From an uncultured Treponema sp. (GTDB lineage: Bacteria; Spirochaetota; Spirochaetia; Treponematales; Treponemataceae), in the NCBI GenBank assembly GCA_949299755.1, contig CASGBA010000006.1, positions 215,256 through 279,255 on the forward strand: DNA of 64,000 nt, in the 5' to 3' direction. Below the pieces are notes generated by a model. It saw only the letters and a program-made list of their open reading frames with translations. It was not told where the DNA came from and searched no databases. Positions within the stretch are counted from its first letter, which is position 1; each line of letters starts with the position of its first letter. Shown here one piece after another: positions 17,528 to 26,374 of this stretch. Position numbers and translations under genes: made by a program.

Positions 17528-18565
17528 ATGAAAAAATATGCAAAAAAAACACTCAAAAGTTTTAAATCACCGGCGGGAATAATCCCTGTTTTTCTTCTTC
17601 TGTTTTTGCTTCCGGTATTTATTTTCGCTTCCGGAAAACCGGAATCAAAAGCGGTCCCGCCGGCGGGATTGCAGGAAATAATCATGCCTTCAGGAGGAAC
17701 AGCGGGAGATGCCTTTGCGGTTGTTTTCAGACTTACAGCTCCGGCGGATGATATTTCGGTAAATTTGAAAAACCAAAATGACAAAATTTTAACAACCGGA
17801 AAAGGGTTTTCACTTCCCGGCGGAAACATTCAAAACCGGAGCGGACGTTATGAATACGCAGCCCTCATAGGTTTATCCATATTCCTGGAAGAAGGGATTT
17901 ATAAGCTTGAATATTCTATCACTTCCGGAGGGGTTGAATCCACCGGATTTTCGGAATTGAAGATAGATACTCCGGAATGGAATTCGGAAAAAATAGCCTT
18001 GGATGAGAGAAACACAGCTGTCCGTACCAACTGGGGGGATGAAAGGCAAGCACAGATAAAAAAGCTGAATGACATTCTCTTTTCCTGTGACGGGGATGCA
18101 CCTAGGTTTGCAGGAAGTTACGTGAAACCCGTGGAATCAAACCGCATAACCTCCTGTTTCGGCGACCGGAGGGTTTTCCTGTATTCAGACGGCGGCTCGG
18201 ATGTTTCCGCCCATTACGGAGTGGATTTCGGTGTGCCCACAGGAACAGAAGTACGGGCGGCAGGCGCCGGTAAAGTTGTGATGGCTGAAAACAGGATTTC
18301 AACAGGTTGGTCTATTGTAATCGAGCATATGCCGGGTTTATTCAGCCTGTATTATCATTTGAATGAAATGAATTGTAATGTAGGGGATTTAGTTAAACCC
18401 GGAGATCTTATAGGCAAATCCGGTGCCACAGGTCTGGCCACGGGACCCCACCTGCACTGGGAATTCAGGGTGAATGGGGAGGCGGTATCCCCCTGGTTTT
18501 TTCTGGAAAAAGGCTTGTTTACAGTCTCAAACTCCGGGAATCCGGACAAAGGAACCGTCAATTGA
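17528..18565 (+). CDS. Exported M23-family metallopeptidase
   Basis: This is 345 residues with an N-terminal signal segment (about 18-36). The C-terminal LytM/M23 domain contains HYGVDFGVPTGTEVRA (first zinc His and Asp), LYYHLNE and GPHLHWEFRVNG (the H-x-H zinc pair), so all zinc ligands are present. It is probably a periplasmic peptidoglycan endopeptidase. The middle part has a beta-rich domain typical of treponemal M23 proteins. AGGAGG lies before the ATG. The rpsU promoter overlaps its stop codon. Confidence 0.88.
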   Translation: MKKYAKKTLKSFKSPAGIIPVFLLLFLLPVFIFASGKPESKAVPPAGLQEIIMPSGGTAGDAFAVVFRLTAPADDISVNLKNQNDKILTTGKGFSLPGGNIQNRSGRYEYAALIGLSIFLEEGIYKLEYSITSGGVESTGFSELKIDTPEWNSEKIALDERNTAVRTNWGDERQAQIKKLNDILFSCDGDAPRFAGSYVKPVESNRITSCFGDRRVFLYSDGGSDVSAHYGVDFGVPTGTEVRAAGAGKVVMAENRISTGWSIVIEHMPGLFSLYYHLNEMNCNVGDLVKPGDLIGKSGATGLATGPHLHWEFRVNGEAVSPWFFLEKGLFTVSNSGNPDKGTVN

Positions 18566-18590
18566 CAAAAAAGCCGGTTTCTGGTAAATT
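18562..18590 (+). promoter_or_regulatory. Promoter of rpsU
   Basis: TTGACA (18562-18567), 17 bases and TAAATT (18585-18590). The -35 box overlaps the last codons and stop of the M23 peptidase gene. It predicts a leader of about 35 bases. Confidence 0.65.
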
Positions 18591-18632
18591 TTTCTTTAAC
18601 GTTTACGGGTAGCCGAAAGGAGGTGATGTCGG

Positions 18633-18842
18633 GTGGCTCGCATTGTTGTGGATGACTCAGAAAACCTTGAAAAGGCCATAAAGCGTTTTAAACGCATGGT
18701 GGAAAAAGAAGGTATCATCCGTGAGTGGAAAAAGCGGGAATTCTACGAAAAGCCTTCTACAATCCTTAACAGGAAAAACAAGGCACTCCGCAGAAAACTC
18801 ATGAAAAAAAACCGTAAAATTAAAGACAACAAAGGCTTTTAA
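18633..18842 (+). CDS. rpsU: 30S ribosomal protein S21
   Basis: This is 69 residues, starting at GTG 18633 after an unusually strong ribosome site (AAAGGAGGTGATG). [18 protein letters not shown] is the S21 signature helix, and the C-terminal half is strongly basic. S21 sits near the anti-Shine-Dalgarno end of 16S RNA and helps initiation. It has its own promoter and terminator, so it is a single-gene unit. Confidence 0.95.
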   Translation: MARIVVDDSENLEKAIKRFKRMVEKEGIIREWKKREFYEKPSTILNRKNKALRRKLMKKNRKIKDNKGF

Positions 18843-18856
18843 TTTTCACTGAAGAT

Positions 18857-18894
18857 AAGGCACGGTACGGGTGGTTGCATCTGTTCCGTGCCTT
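18857..18894 (+). terminator. Probable terminator after rpsU
   Basis: AAGGCACGG (18857-18865) pairs with CCGTGCCTT (18886-18894) over a 20-base loop and is followed by a short T-rich run. The long loop makes it less certain. Confidence 0.55.
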
Positions 18895-18945
18895 TCTACC
18901 GGTATCCCTTAATAACTCTTGGAAATTCAGAGGATTTGTAGAATA

Positions 18946-19962
18946 ATGGCATATGCTACCACGCAGCAGCTGACGCGTTATTACGATCTATATAAAAACA
19001 TAGATGTTACATTCACTAAAGAAGTTATAGCTATCCTCGGTTTACAAACACAACAGGTTTTTCTTAAAGCGGACGGCAGGCAATGGCCCTGCATTATAAA
19101 TTCCTCTTCCCTTGTAGGTGCAAAGGTTATTGCAGGAACAAAAAACGGATTGATTCCAAAAATACAAAAAGATGTCTCGGCTTTAAGCCTTCGGTTTTCT
19201 TTTGTGGATAACGAAAACAAAGAACCGGTTTCATTTTTTATAAACAGCAAGGCAACTGGATTTTCTCCTTACGGCTCAAACAATGATTTGGTGTTGATAC
19301 AGCTTCAATATATACAGCGGGCTCCGGATTTTATTATTGAAAAAATAGGTTCCCTTCTCGATGCAAATGTGAATTCAAAAAGACGTAAAGAAGACCGGAT
19401 TTTAATTACCGCGGATACCATGCGTAAAATCGGGATACTTCAAAAAGAAACCATAATATTCATACAGGGAGTTCCAAGACGGTGCATTCTGCGGGACATT
19501 TCCTTTTCGGGCGCAAAAGTTATAATGATTGGTATCGCCCAATTCATAAAGGACAAGGATATTGTTCTGAGAATAGATTTTGAAGATCCCCGTACCGCAA
19601 TAGGATTGCACGGAAAAATCACCAGAACAGAGGATGTCCGGGACAGAAAAGATCTTGTGGCTCTGGCAATCCAATTTGTCGAAAACGAAATCCCCATGAC
19701 ATATAAGATGCACTTGAATCATTACATCAGTATGTTGTCAAAACATGATATAAACCGGATGCAAAACCAGAGAATCCAACAGATGGAATCAATGCCCATA
19801 GGGACAGAAGGTTCATCCTCTTCCAGCGGATCCAAAGAGCAGACTGAAAAAACAGCACAACAGGAACCGTCACAATCCCAAAACGTGGAATCAGGACAGC
19901 CTGCAGAAAACCAGTCTTTTGCAGGAAAAATAGATTTAAATACGCTGGATATTGATTTTTAA
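18946..19962 (+). CDS. PilZ-domain protein (probable c-di-GMP effector)
   Basis: This is 338 residues. An N-terminal PilZ-like domain precedes a second PilZ unit, where RRCILRDISFSGAKV supplies the Arg and D-x-S-x-x-G motifs that bind cyclic di-GMP. The C-terminal 60 residues are Gln/Ser/Glu-rich and disordered. I chose ATG 18946 over the upstream in-frame TTG at 18919 because AGAGGA lies about 11 bases before it. PilZ proteins in treponemes affect motility and virulence. It is followed by a TPR gene after 39 bases. Confidence 0.85.
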   Translation: MAYATTQQLTRYYDLYKNIDVTFTKEVIAILGLQTQQVFLKADGRQWPCIINSSSLVGAKVIAGTKNGLIPKIQKDVSALSLRFSFVDNENKEPVSFFINSKATGFSPYGSNNDLVLIQLQYIQRAPDFIIEKIGSLLDANVNSKRRKEDRILITADTMRKIGILQKETIIFIQGVPRRCILRDISFSGAKVIMIGIAQFIKDKDIVLRIDFEDPRTAIGLHGKITRTEDVRDRKDLVALAIQFVENEIPMTYKMHLNHYISMLSKHDINRMQNQRIQQMESMPIGTEGSSSSSGSKEQTEKTAQQEPSQSQNVESGQPAENQSFAGKIDLNTLDIDF

Positions 19963-20001
19963 CCCCGGCATATCTTTAGAAAATCGGAACAGGAAACAAA
20001 C

Positions 20002-21198
20002 GTGAAAAACCCACTGGATTCGCTTGTATTTATCCGGTTAAACGGTAAACCGGATATTTTAAATCCCTTCCCGGATTTTGATCCGGACATCCCGCTGCCG
20101 GTCAGGCTCCCCCCGGAAGAAACAGCGGATTCCGCCCAGGAAAAAATGAATAGGACACTGACGGTGGAAGCCATACTGGCTGGAATCCTGACAGTTTTTG
20201 CCTGGGACAGAGAAAACCCGAATGCCGGTTATTACAAAAATCTTCTCCTGAAACTAAGGCCGGATTTACGCAGGGAATTGACAGAGGCCGCCCTGATAAA
20301 AATACGGAACGGAGATTTGGATTTAGCTGAGGAAATTTTCCTGGCCTTAAAAGGAATAAACCCTGACGACAGGGAAACAACCCTTAACACTGCATTGCTT
20401 ATGGAGGAAAAATCCAAAAAAGCGGCCACCACCGGAGACTCCGAAAAGGAAAGTTTTTACCTGAAAGAAGCGGAAAAATATTACAGGGAATCCATGGAGA
20501 CAGAGTCTCCTCTGCCGAAAGCTTTTTTTAATGCCGGATATTTTTATCTCCAACAGCACGAATATAAAAAGGCGGCGGAAGCGTTCCAGACATACAGCAT
20601 ACTGGAAACAGGTACCGATGAAACCACTCTAATAAGGAAAGAAAAAGCGGAAGCCATTTCCGCTGATATCCGCTCAAAAAACCTGGACGATGCTTTGTTC
20701 AAAGCGGCTTATGATTTAATCAACAAAGGGGAGGAAGAACGGGCACTGGAAGATATAAGACTCTTTCTTGAGCGCCGTCCAAAGGTATGGAACGCCTGGT
20801 TTATGCTGGGCTGGGCTTTACGCCGTCTGGAACGGTGGGAAGACGCAAAAAACGCTTTTTTACGGGCTCTGGAGCTGAAAGAAGAAACCAGGGGAAACGC
20901 CGCAGATTCCGCCGACATCTCCGGGGAAACAGATGAAGCAATGGAAGGACTTGCCGACATATGCAATGAAATAGCAATATGTTCCCTGGAAGAGGGTTCC
21001 TACAGCGAAAGCCGGCGGTGGCTTATGACAGGCCTGGAAGCTGAACCGGAAAATACGAAAATAATCTCAAACCTGGGTGTGGTGGCTTGGAAAACCGGAA
21101 ACAAACAGGAGGCGGAAGGTTTTTTCCGTACTGTATTGGAAATAAATCCTGAGGATAAAACAGCGCTGTTGTTATTGCAGCAATTGGAATCCACGTAA
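20002..21198 (+). CDS. Tetratricopeptide-repeat protein
   Basis: This is 398 residues without a signal peptide, so it is cytoplasmic. Repeated 34-residue helical pairs with the TPR pattern are clear, for example AFFNAGYFYLQQHEYKKAAE, NAWFMLGWALRRLERWEDAK and NLGVVAWKTGNKQEAEGFF, and a superhelix is likely. The start is GTG at 20002, after CAGGAAAC. It follows the PilZ gene and may share its transcript. No specific partner can be named. Confidence 0.82.
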   Translation: MKNPLDSLVFIRLNGKPDILNPFPDFDPDIPLPVRLPPEETADSAQEKMNRTLTVEAILAGILTVFAWDRENPNAGYYKNLLLKLRPDLRRELTEAALIKIRNGDLDLAEEIFLALKGINPDDRETTLNTALLMEEKSKKAATTGDSEKESFYLKEAEKYYRESMETESPLPKAFFNAGYFYLQQHEYKKAAEAFQTYSILETGTDETTLIRKEKAEAISADIRSKNLDDALFKAAYDLINKGEEERALEDIRLFLERRPKVWNAWFMLGWALRRLERWEDAKNAFLRALELKEETRGNAADSADISGETDEAMEGLADICNEIAICSLEEGSYSESRRWLMTGLEAEPENTKIISNLGVVAWKTGNKQEAEGFFRTVLEINPEDKTALLLLQQLEST

Positions 21199-21249
21199 AT
21201 CCCTGCTTAACAGGTTAAATCAACCGGAACCAACATCCAAGGATTTAAT

Positions 21250-21828
21250 TCACTCCAAAGCTTTAATCCGCTTTAAAAGACCCATAGTTTCCTCTGAAAA
21301 ACGGCTGCCGGGAACAATATTATTTTTCAAAAACCATCCCCTGGGAACTTCCAGGGCATAACGTCGGTAACCGGCACTTTTGACAGGTTCCAAACTGAAT
21401 GGTTCCATGTCAAAAATTTCCCTGAAAACCCCCTTGGAATCTATAAAAGCGATGGAGAGGGGGACTTCAGTGTTTTTCATCCAGAAACTCATTTTTTCAT
21501 CACCGGGATAGATAAAAATCATGCCGGTTCCTTCCGGGATATTTCTCCTGTGCATAAAACCCCTGGCCCTCGAGGAAAAATCAGCGGCGATTTCCGCATC
21601 AACCTTAACAAAAGCGGCGTCAGAGCTGGTATCTTCATGTCCGGTTCCCAGTCCGTCCCCAGAGGTTTTTTCTGCGGGAAAAACCTCAATAAACAAAGCA
21701 AGTTTTTCAAGTGATCCGGAAGAAGGCGCAGAAAAAACAGGGGCCGTTGCCGGACAAAAAAAGAAAAAAATTAAAATAAAAAGGACTGAAGAAGATGCTG
21801 AAAAATTAAAATTCCGAAACAAAATCAT
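21250..21828 (-). CDS. Exported DUF192 protein
   Basis: This is 192 residues with a strongly hydrophobic N-terminal signal (about 12-34). The DUF192 core is recognisable: RARGFMHRRNIPEGTGMIFIY, then MSFWMKNTEVPLSIAFID and a late EVPRGWF. The family is widespread, exported and small, and of unknown function. Its start overlaps the end of the upstream gene by 23 bases on the same strand, and AGAGGG lies before the ATG. It is the last gene of the cyclic-nucleotide-protein transcript. Confidence 0.85.
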   Translation of the reverse strand: MILFRNFNFSASSSVLFILIFFFFCPATAPVFSAPSSGSLEKLALFIEVFPAEKTSGDGLGTGHEDTSSDAAFVKVDAEIAADFSSRARGFMHRRNIPEGTGMIFIYPGDEKMSFWMKNTEVPLSIAFIDSKGVFREIFDMEPFSLEPVKSAGYRRYALEVPRGWFLKNNIVPGSRFSEETMGLLKRIKALE

Positions 21829-22402
21829 CCCTCTGTATATTTTCCCGGGTACGTATATCCTTTTCCGTATTTATTATGGAATTAAAGACAGTTAAATCAA
21901 TGTATTTCACGGTCAAAGGACGCTCCAGGGAAAGTCGCAAATTTCCGGAACTCCATACAGCTTTTGAAGGGTCAACTGTATCAGGCCCGCCATATTTTTC
22001 AGCCAGGGAAGAAAACATAGAGAAATAGTCTATTTTTTCCGCGTCCAAGGCAAAAGTCATATTGTATAAAATACCCTCGTAAAACTGGAACCAGGAATGG
22101 GAAATATAAGACGTTCCGGTGGTTTCTATCAAATTCCGCTGGTATCCGCCGGGAATCAGGGAAACGTCCCTTTCCCCCCTGTATCCGAATATCCCGTCCG
22201 CAACCAGATTTTCCTTTACGACATCAATATCCATGCCCAAGGAAATACCGCGGAATGAAGACGGCAGGGTTCTCTCCGCCCCGGAGGGCTCAGTGATATC
22301 AGAGCTCTTTTCATCTTCAGTGGAAAAAGTCCGGGACAAAAAAAACAATGTAAAAACAGAAAAAAATACCGCAAATAAAACACTGCGGGAACCGGAAACC
22401 AT
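21806..22402 (-). CDS. Exported protein of unknown function
   Basis: This is 198 residues. The ATG at 22402 shares its A with the TGA of the cyclic-nucleotide-binding gene, which fixes the start; the open frame extends further upstream only as a shadow of that gene. An N-terminal hydrophobic segment (about 7-24) is followed by a soluble domain with RGISLGMDIDVVKENL, a pattern seen in small exported proteins that monitor or bind ligands. I recognise no named family. It is translationally coupled at both ends. Confidence 0.75.
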   Translation of the reverse strand: MVSGSRSVLFAVFFSVFTLFFLSRTFSTEDEKSSDITEPSGAERTLPSSFRGISLGMDIDVVKENLVADGIFGYRGERDVSLIPGGYQRNLIETTGTSYISHSWFQFYEGILYNMTFALDAEKIDYFSMFSSLAEKYGGPDTVDPSKAVWSSGNLRLSLERPLTVKYIDLTVFNSIINTEKDIRTRENIQRDDFVSEF

Positions 22403-23631
22403 CAGCGCCCCCTGGCTTCCATATGGGAACGTTCCAGCTCGCTGCGTTTCCTGCGGGCAGCAATTTGTTTCCCTAAATCCATTAAGTCGTTTGTATACAG
22501 TTTGCCGTTTGCCACTTTCACGACACCTGTGCGCAGGAAGGTGGCCAAATAGGTTTGCCCCTGTTCCTTGGGTATTCCACACATACTAACCAGCTCATCA
22601 GGTCCAAAATCAAACATATATTGTTTACCCACTTGAAACACAACCCTCAATTTTTCGAGCTGGATTGAAAGCATATCATACATACGGGAAACAGGATCGT
22701 TGATCGCCGTGTTGGCAAGCTGCTTATACATAAGCCATATCCTGTCCGCCAATGTGGTGGTCAGTCTTGTTATAAGCTGGGGCTGGGTTGAAACCATTTG
22801 GTTAAAGTTCTGCCTGTTTACGCAAAGGATTTGTGTCCCGGCCAGGGCTATGGCACTGGCTGAACGGGGTTTGTTTTCCAATAAAGCCATTTCACCGAAC
22901 ATATCCCCGGCTTTCAAAACGGCGAGAAGAACCTCATTATCATCCACAATTTTTGTTATTTTAACCTGTCCTTTCTGAATAATATACATTTCAGAACCTG
23001 GCTGGCACTCACAGAATATCATTGTCTCATCATCGAAGGTTCTGGAAAGAAGGCCGGGTTTAGGCTCAAGCATTTCCGTGGAAGCCCTTACCCCCATGGA
23101 TTTTATAGACATAAAACGTTCCCTGGCAGCCGTGGCAAAAGAACCGTTAGGTGCATTTTTCAGATAATGATAATAAGCATACAAGGCCAGGGAATATTTT
23201 GAAAGGCGGGCGTAATAATCACCGATTGTAAACAAATGACTTATGTCGATTTCGGCATTTTTTTTCAATGTGATTCTTGCCAAAGCCTCATCCAAATACC
23301 GGACTTTTTGGGAGAAAGAAAAAATAATCTTCATCGCCACCGGAGCGTTTTTCGTGATGAGCTCGGGGAATTGATCCCTGCGCACAGAAATCAAAGAAAC
23401 ATCCGTAACCGCAAAGGCCGTTTCAATCTGACTGTGCCCGGACATGGAGGAAACCACTCCCAAAAAATCACCGGGACCGAGAATATTTCCCTGCTCTTCC
23501 GCGACAATCTGTGTTTCTTTTGCTATCCTAACCTGACCGCTTTGGATAATATAAAACCTGTCGGAAGAGGACTGACCTTCGAGGATAATGAAAGAATTCT
23601 TTTTAAAATGAATAAAGCTTAATTGAAGCAA
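22402..23631 (-). CDS. Protein with two cyclic-nucleotide-binding domains
   Basis: This is 409 residues. Two CAP-type beta-roll domains are present. The first (about 5-110) contains FYIIQSGQVRIAKE and ILGPGDFLGVV. The second (about 195-310) contains MYIIQKGQVKITK and LKAGDMFGEMALLENKPRSASAIA, where GEMALL plus the Arg-Ser-Ala motif matches the cNMP phosphate-binding cassette. The first domain's cassette is degenerate. The C-terminal 95 residues look like a CRP-type winged helix (MCGIPKEQGQTYLATFL), so it may be a DNA-binding regulator. TTG at 23631 is the likely start, 18 bases after a consensus promoter. In T. pallidum a similar gene also precedes murB. Confidence 0.82.
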   Translation of the reverse strand: MLQLSFIHFKKNSFIILEGQSSSDRFYIIQSGQVRIAKETQIVAEEQGNILGPGDFLGVVSSMSGHSQIETAFAVTDVSLISVRRDQFPELITKNAPVAMKIIFSFSQKVRYLDEALARITLKKNAEIDISHLFTIGDYYARLSKYSLALYAYYHYLKNAPNGSFATAARERFMSIKSMGVRASTEMLEPKPGLLSRTFDDETMIFCECQPGSEMYIIQKGQVKITKIVDDNEVLLAVLKAGDMFGEMALLENKPRSASAIALAGTQILCVNRQNFNQMVSTQPQLITRLTTTLADRIWLMYKQLANTAINDPVSRMYDMLSIQLEKLRVVFQVGKQYMFDFGPDELVSMCGIPKEQGQTYLATFLRTGVVKVANGKLYTNDLMDLGKQIAARRKRSELERSHMEARGR

Positions 23632-23649
23632 AATAAACCACCATGGTAA

Positions 23650-23678
23650 AGTATAAAATCAGTGAAAAAATTTGTCAA
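23650..23678 (-). promoter_or_regulatory. Promoter of the cyclic-nucleotide-binding protein gene
   Basis: On the minus strand there is a perfect TTGACA (23678-23673), 17 bases and TATACT (23655-23650). The predicted start lies about 12 bases before the TTG start codon, so the leader is very short. Confidence 0.7.
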
Positions 23679-23729
23679 TTAAAGATATCATATACCGCCA
23701 ACTATATTAGTATATAACATTTTCTAATT

Positions 23730-24788
23730 TTATTCCCACTCCCCGGCAAAAATTATTTCAGGTTCAAGCTTAAATCCGTATTTTTCCATGACACATTCCG
23801 AAACCTTTTCCACCAAGCCCCGTATATCCCGGGCGGAAGCATTCCCTGTATTTACAATTATATTTCCGTGCCAGGGAGCTACTTTGGCTCCACCTAATTC
23901 AAGTCCCCTCAGGCCGGCTTCATCTATTATCATCCCGGAAGGCTTTCCGAAAGCCCTGTTGTTTTTAAACACACTGCCGGCGGAGGGAAGCCGGAAATGG
24001 CCTTTTTTTTCCCGGTCAGAACGGTATTTTTCAGTTTCTTCGGAAAGAAAATCCTTGTTTCCAGGACAAAGCTTAAAATCCACTGAAACAAGGATTGAAA
24101 AATCACCGGAATCCCCGGAGTTTTCAGAATCTGTTTTTTTCCGAGTGTTAAAAGGGGATTTTTTGTACTCCCATTCCCGGCTGTCAAAGGATTTGGTTTC
24201 ATTAAAAGTTTCCACCAACCAGGGAGGAGAATCCCTGTCCCCGGATTCATTTTTTGAAACATGGAATCTTAAAAAGGACGCTCCGGCAAAGACATCGGAA
24301 ACAGACCTTTCATAACACCGGGCATTCATAAAAGCTGCGCCACCCACTGTGCCTGGCAAGCCGGCAAAACGCTCAAGACCGGCCAATCCTTTGGAAACTG
24401 ACAAATCCACGGCATAATCCATGGAGCAACCGCTTCCGCAACGGAGGATAATTTCATCCGCTGTTTCGCCGGCAGTTTCAAAAACAGTTTCATTGATAAA
24501 ACCCGTGGACACAACCGCTCCGGGAAAACCTTTGTCTGAAAACAAGACGTTTGATCCTCCCCCCAACACAAAAACAGGGATTCCCAAGGATAAAAAAGCT
24601 GAAACAAAAGTTTCTGTTTCCACCGGAGAACGGGGGCTTACAAAAATATCAGCGGCTCCTCCCGCACGGAAAGATGTATGACGGGACATAGGCTCATCAA
24701 ACAAAAACCGCTTTTCCGCAACCGATTGAAGGAACAAGTTATTTTCCTTCATATTGCTATTTTCCCATATTTTACGTACATTAGACAT
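23730..24788 (-). CDS. murB: UDP-N-acetylenolpyruvoylglucosamine reductase
   Basis: This is 352 residues if started at ATG 24788; ATG 24752 is an alternative (340 residues). The enzyme reduces UDP-GlcNAc-enolpyruvate to UDP-MurNAc using NADPH and FAD. FAD-domain motifs are clear: MSRHTSFRAGGAADIF, VLGGGSNVLFSD and GLERFAGLPGTVGGAAFMNA. YKKSPFN in place of YRxS, and the catalytic RLPSAGSVFKN with its serine, are present. A Ser/Lys-rich insertion lies near residues 215-260. It is divergent from cysS, as in T. pallidum. Confidence 0.93.
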   Translation of the reverse strand: MSNVRKIWENSNMKENNLFLQSVAEKRFLFDEPMSRHTSFRAGGAADIFVSPRSPVETETFVSAFLSLGIPVFVLGGGSNVLFSDKGFPGAVVSTGFINETVFETAGETADEIILRCGSGCSMDYAVDLSVSKGLAGLERFAGLPGTVGGAAFMNARCYERSVSDVFAGASFLRFHVSKNESGDRDSPPWLVETFNETKSFDSREWEYKKSPFNTRKKTDSENSGDSGDFSILVSVDFKLCPGNKDFLSEETEKYRSDREKKGHFRLPSAGSVFKNNRAFGKPSGMIIDEAGLRGLELGGAKVAPWHGNIIVNTGNASARDIRGLVEKVSECVMEKYGFKLEPEIIFAGEWE

Positions 24789-24809
24789 AACCGCTTCAGA
24801 GTATATACT
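24781..24809 (+). promoter_or_regulatory. Candidate promoter of cysS
   Basis: TTAGAC (24781-24786), 17 bases and TATACT (24804-24809) fit a sigma-70 promoter driving cysS and the sigma-factor genes behind it. The -35 overlaps the murB start region. Confidence 0.45.
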
Positions 24810-24815
24810 AGTACG

Positions 24816-24840
24816 TATGTTTTTCAATATGAAAAACATA
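24816..24840 (+). repeat. Perfect inverted repeat in the cysS leader
   Basis: TATGTTTTTC (24816-24825) and GAAAAACATA (24831-24840) are exact inverted copies around AATAT. It lies between the cysS promoter and its ribosome site (CGGAGGA at 24855-24861). It could be an operator or an RNA hairpin. It is not a terminator because no T run follows. Confidence 0.6.
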
Positions 24841-24864
24841 TTTCCTTGAAATACGGAGGAAAAT

Positions 24865-26358
24865 GTGCCTTTACAACTATATAACACCATGGGCAGAAAG
24901 ACCGAAGAATTCCGTCCCATAACCCCCGGAAAAGTTTCATTTTACGGCTGCGGGCCCACTGTCTATAATTATGCCCACATCGGGAACCTCCGGGCCTATG
25001 TATTTCAGGACACCTTGGCGCGCACCTTGCGTTTTTTAGGGTACAAAGTAACCCATGTAATGAATATCACCGATGTGGGGCATTTAACAGGGGATGCCGA
25101 TGAAGGTGAAGATAAAATGGTAAAAAGCGCCGCGGAAAGGGGCAAAAGCGTCCTTGAAATAGCTGATTTTTACACGAAGGCATTTTTCAACGACACTGAC
25201 AGGCTGAATATCAGGCGCCCCGACATTATCTGCCGGGCCACAGAACATATTGACGACATGATAAACCTGATAAAAAGGATAGAAGCCAACGGCCACACCT
25301 ACACTGCCGGCGGAAATTTATATTATGATGTCACATCCTATCCGGATTACGGGAAACTTGCCGGATTGAATCTTTCAGATTTGAAAGCCGGAGCCCGTAT
25401 TGATGTGGATGAAAACAAACGGAATCCCTTTGACTTTGTACTGTGGTTCACAAAAAGTAAATTTGAAAACCAGGCCCTCACCTGGGATTCCCCCTGGGGA
25501 CGGGGCTATCCCGGCTGGCATATCGAATGCTCCGCCATGAGCATGAAATACCTGGGCGAGCATTTTGACATACACACCGGCGGCATCGACCACATCACAA
25601 TACACCACACAAATGAAATCGCCCAGTCAGAGGGAGCCACCGGAAAAAAATGGGTGAATTACTGGCTTCACAATGAATTTTTAGTGCTGAATAAAGAAAA
25701 AATGTCAAAATCCTCAGGAGACTTTTTAACCCTCCAGAAATTAATCGACCAGGGCTACGGAAGCGGCGACTACAGGTTTTTCCTGTTGGGCGGCCATTAC
25801 CGCAGCCAGCTGGCTTTTTCCTGGCAATCCATGGACAGTGCGAAAAACGCCCTTAAAAACCTGATCCAGCGTACTTCCAGGCTTTTGGAGGCTGCCGGGA
25901 ACGTTCCATCCGGAAATGAAGACAAGGCCGGTTCCCGGGATTGGGGAAGCGCTTCGGCAAGAATGGAAAATTTCCGTACCGCCCTGGAACAGGATTTGAA
26001 CACACCCCGGGCCCTTTCGGAGCTTCAAGCTGTCATAAAGGAAGGCTTAAACGGTGCCATCCTGCCGGCAGACGCTGTGAAGGCGGTGGCTGCAATGGAC
26101 GGGGTTCTCGGTTTGCGGCTTTTGGAAAAAGCGGCGGAAAAAGGCGGGGATTCCGGCGGTTCCTCCGGATCTGCAACCCTCTCCGTGGAAGAAAGACAGC
26201 GTATAGAGGATTTGATTTCAAAAAGAGCCGCCGCAAAAAAAGAGAAAAACTGGGCGGAGGCTGATAAAATAAGGGATATGCTTGCCGGCGAAGGAATTAT
26301 ATTGGAAGACGGGGCTTCCGGCACTATTTGGAAGCACATACCTAAAAACGGTGTGTAA
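24865..26358 (+). CDS. cysS: Cysteinyl-tRNA synthetase
   Basis: This is 497 residues. It has a class I catalytic core with the HIGH motif as HIGN (GCGPTVYNYAHIGN) and KMSKS (EKMSKSSGDF). The zinc ligands Cys in GCGPT, Cys in WHIECSAM and His in THHTNEIAQ are conserved. The start is GTG 24865, five bases after GGAGGA; an ATG two bases earlier is out of frame. A short Gly/Ser-rich linker near 415-430 separates the C-terminal domain. An ECF sigma gene follows after 16 bases. Confidence 0.95.
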   Translation: MPLQLYNTMGRKTEEFRPITPGKVSFYGCGPTVYNYAHIGNLRAYVFQDTLARTLRFLGYKVTHVMNITDVGHLTGDADEGEDKMVKSAAERGKSVLEIADFYTKAFFNDTDRLNIRRPDIICRATEHIDDMINLIKRIEANGHTYTAGGNLYYDVTSYPDYGKLAGLNLSDLKAGARIDVDENKRNPFDFVLWFTKSKFENQALTWDSPWGRGYPGWHIECSAMSMKYLGEHFDIHTGGIDHITIHHTNEIAQSEGATGKKWVNYWLHNEFLVLNKEKMSKSSGDFLTLQKLIDQGYGSGDYRFFLLGGHYRSQLAFSWQSMDSAKNALKNLIQRTSRLLEAAGNVPSGNEDKAGSRDWGSASARMENFRTALEQDLNTPRALSELQAVIKEGLNGAILPADAVKAVAAMDGVLGLRLLEKAAEKGGDSGGSSGSATLSVEERQRIEDLISKRAAAKKEKNWAEADKIRDMLAGEGIILEDGASGTIWKHIPKNGV

Positions 26359-26374
26359 CTTTCGGAGGCTTAAC

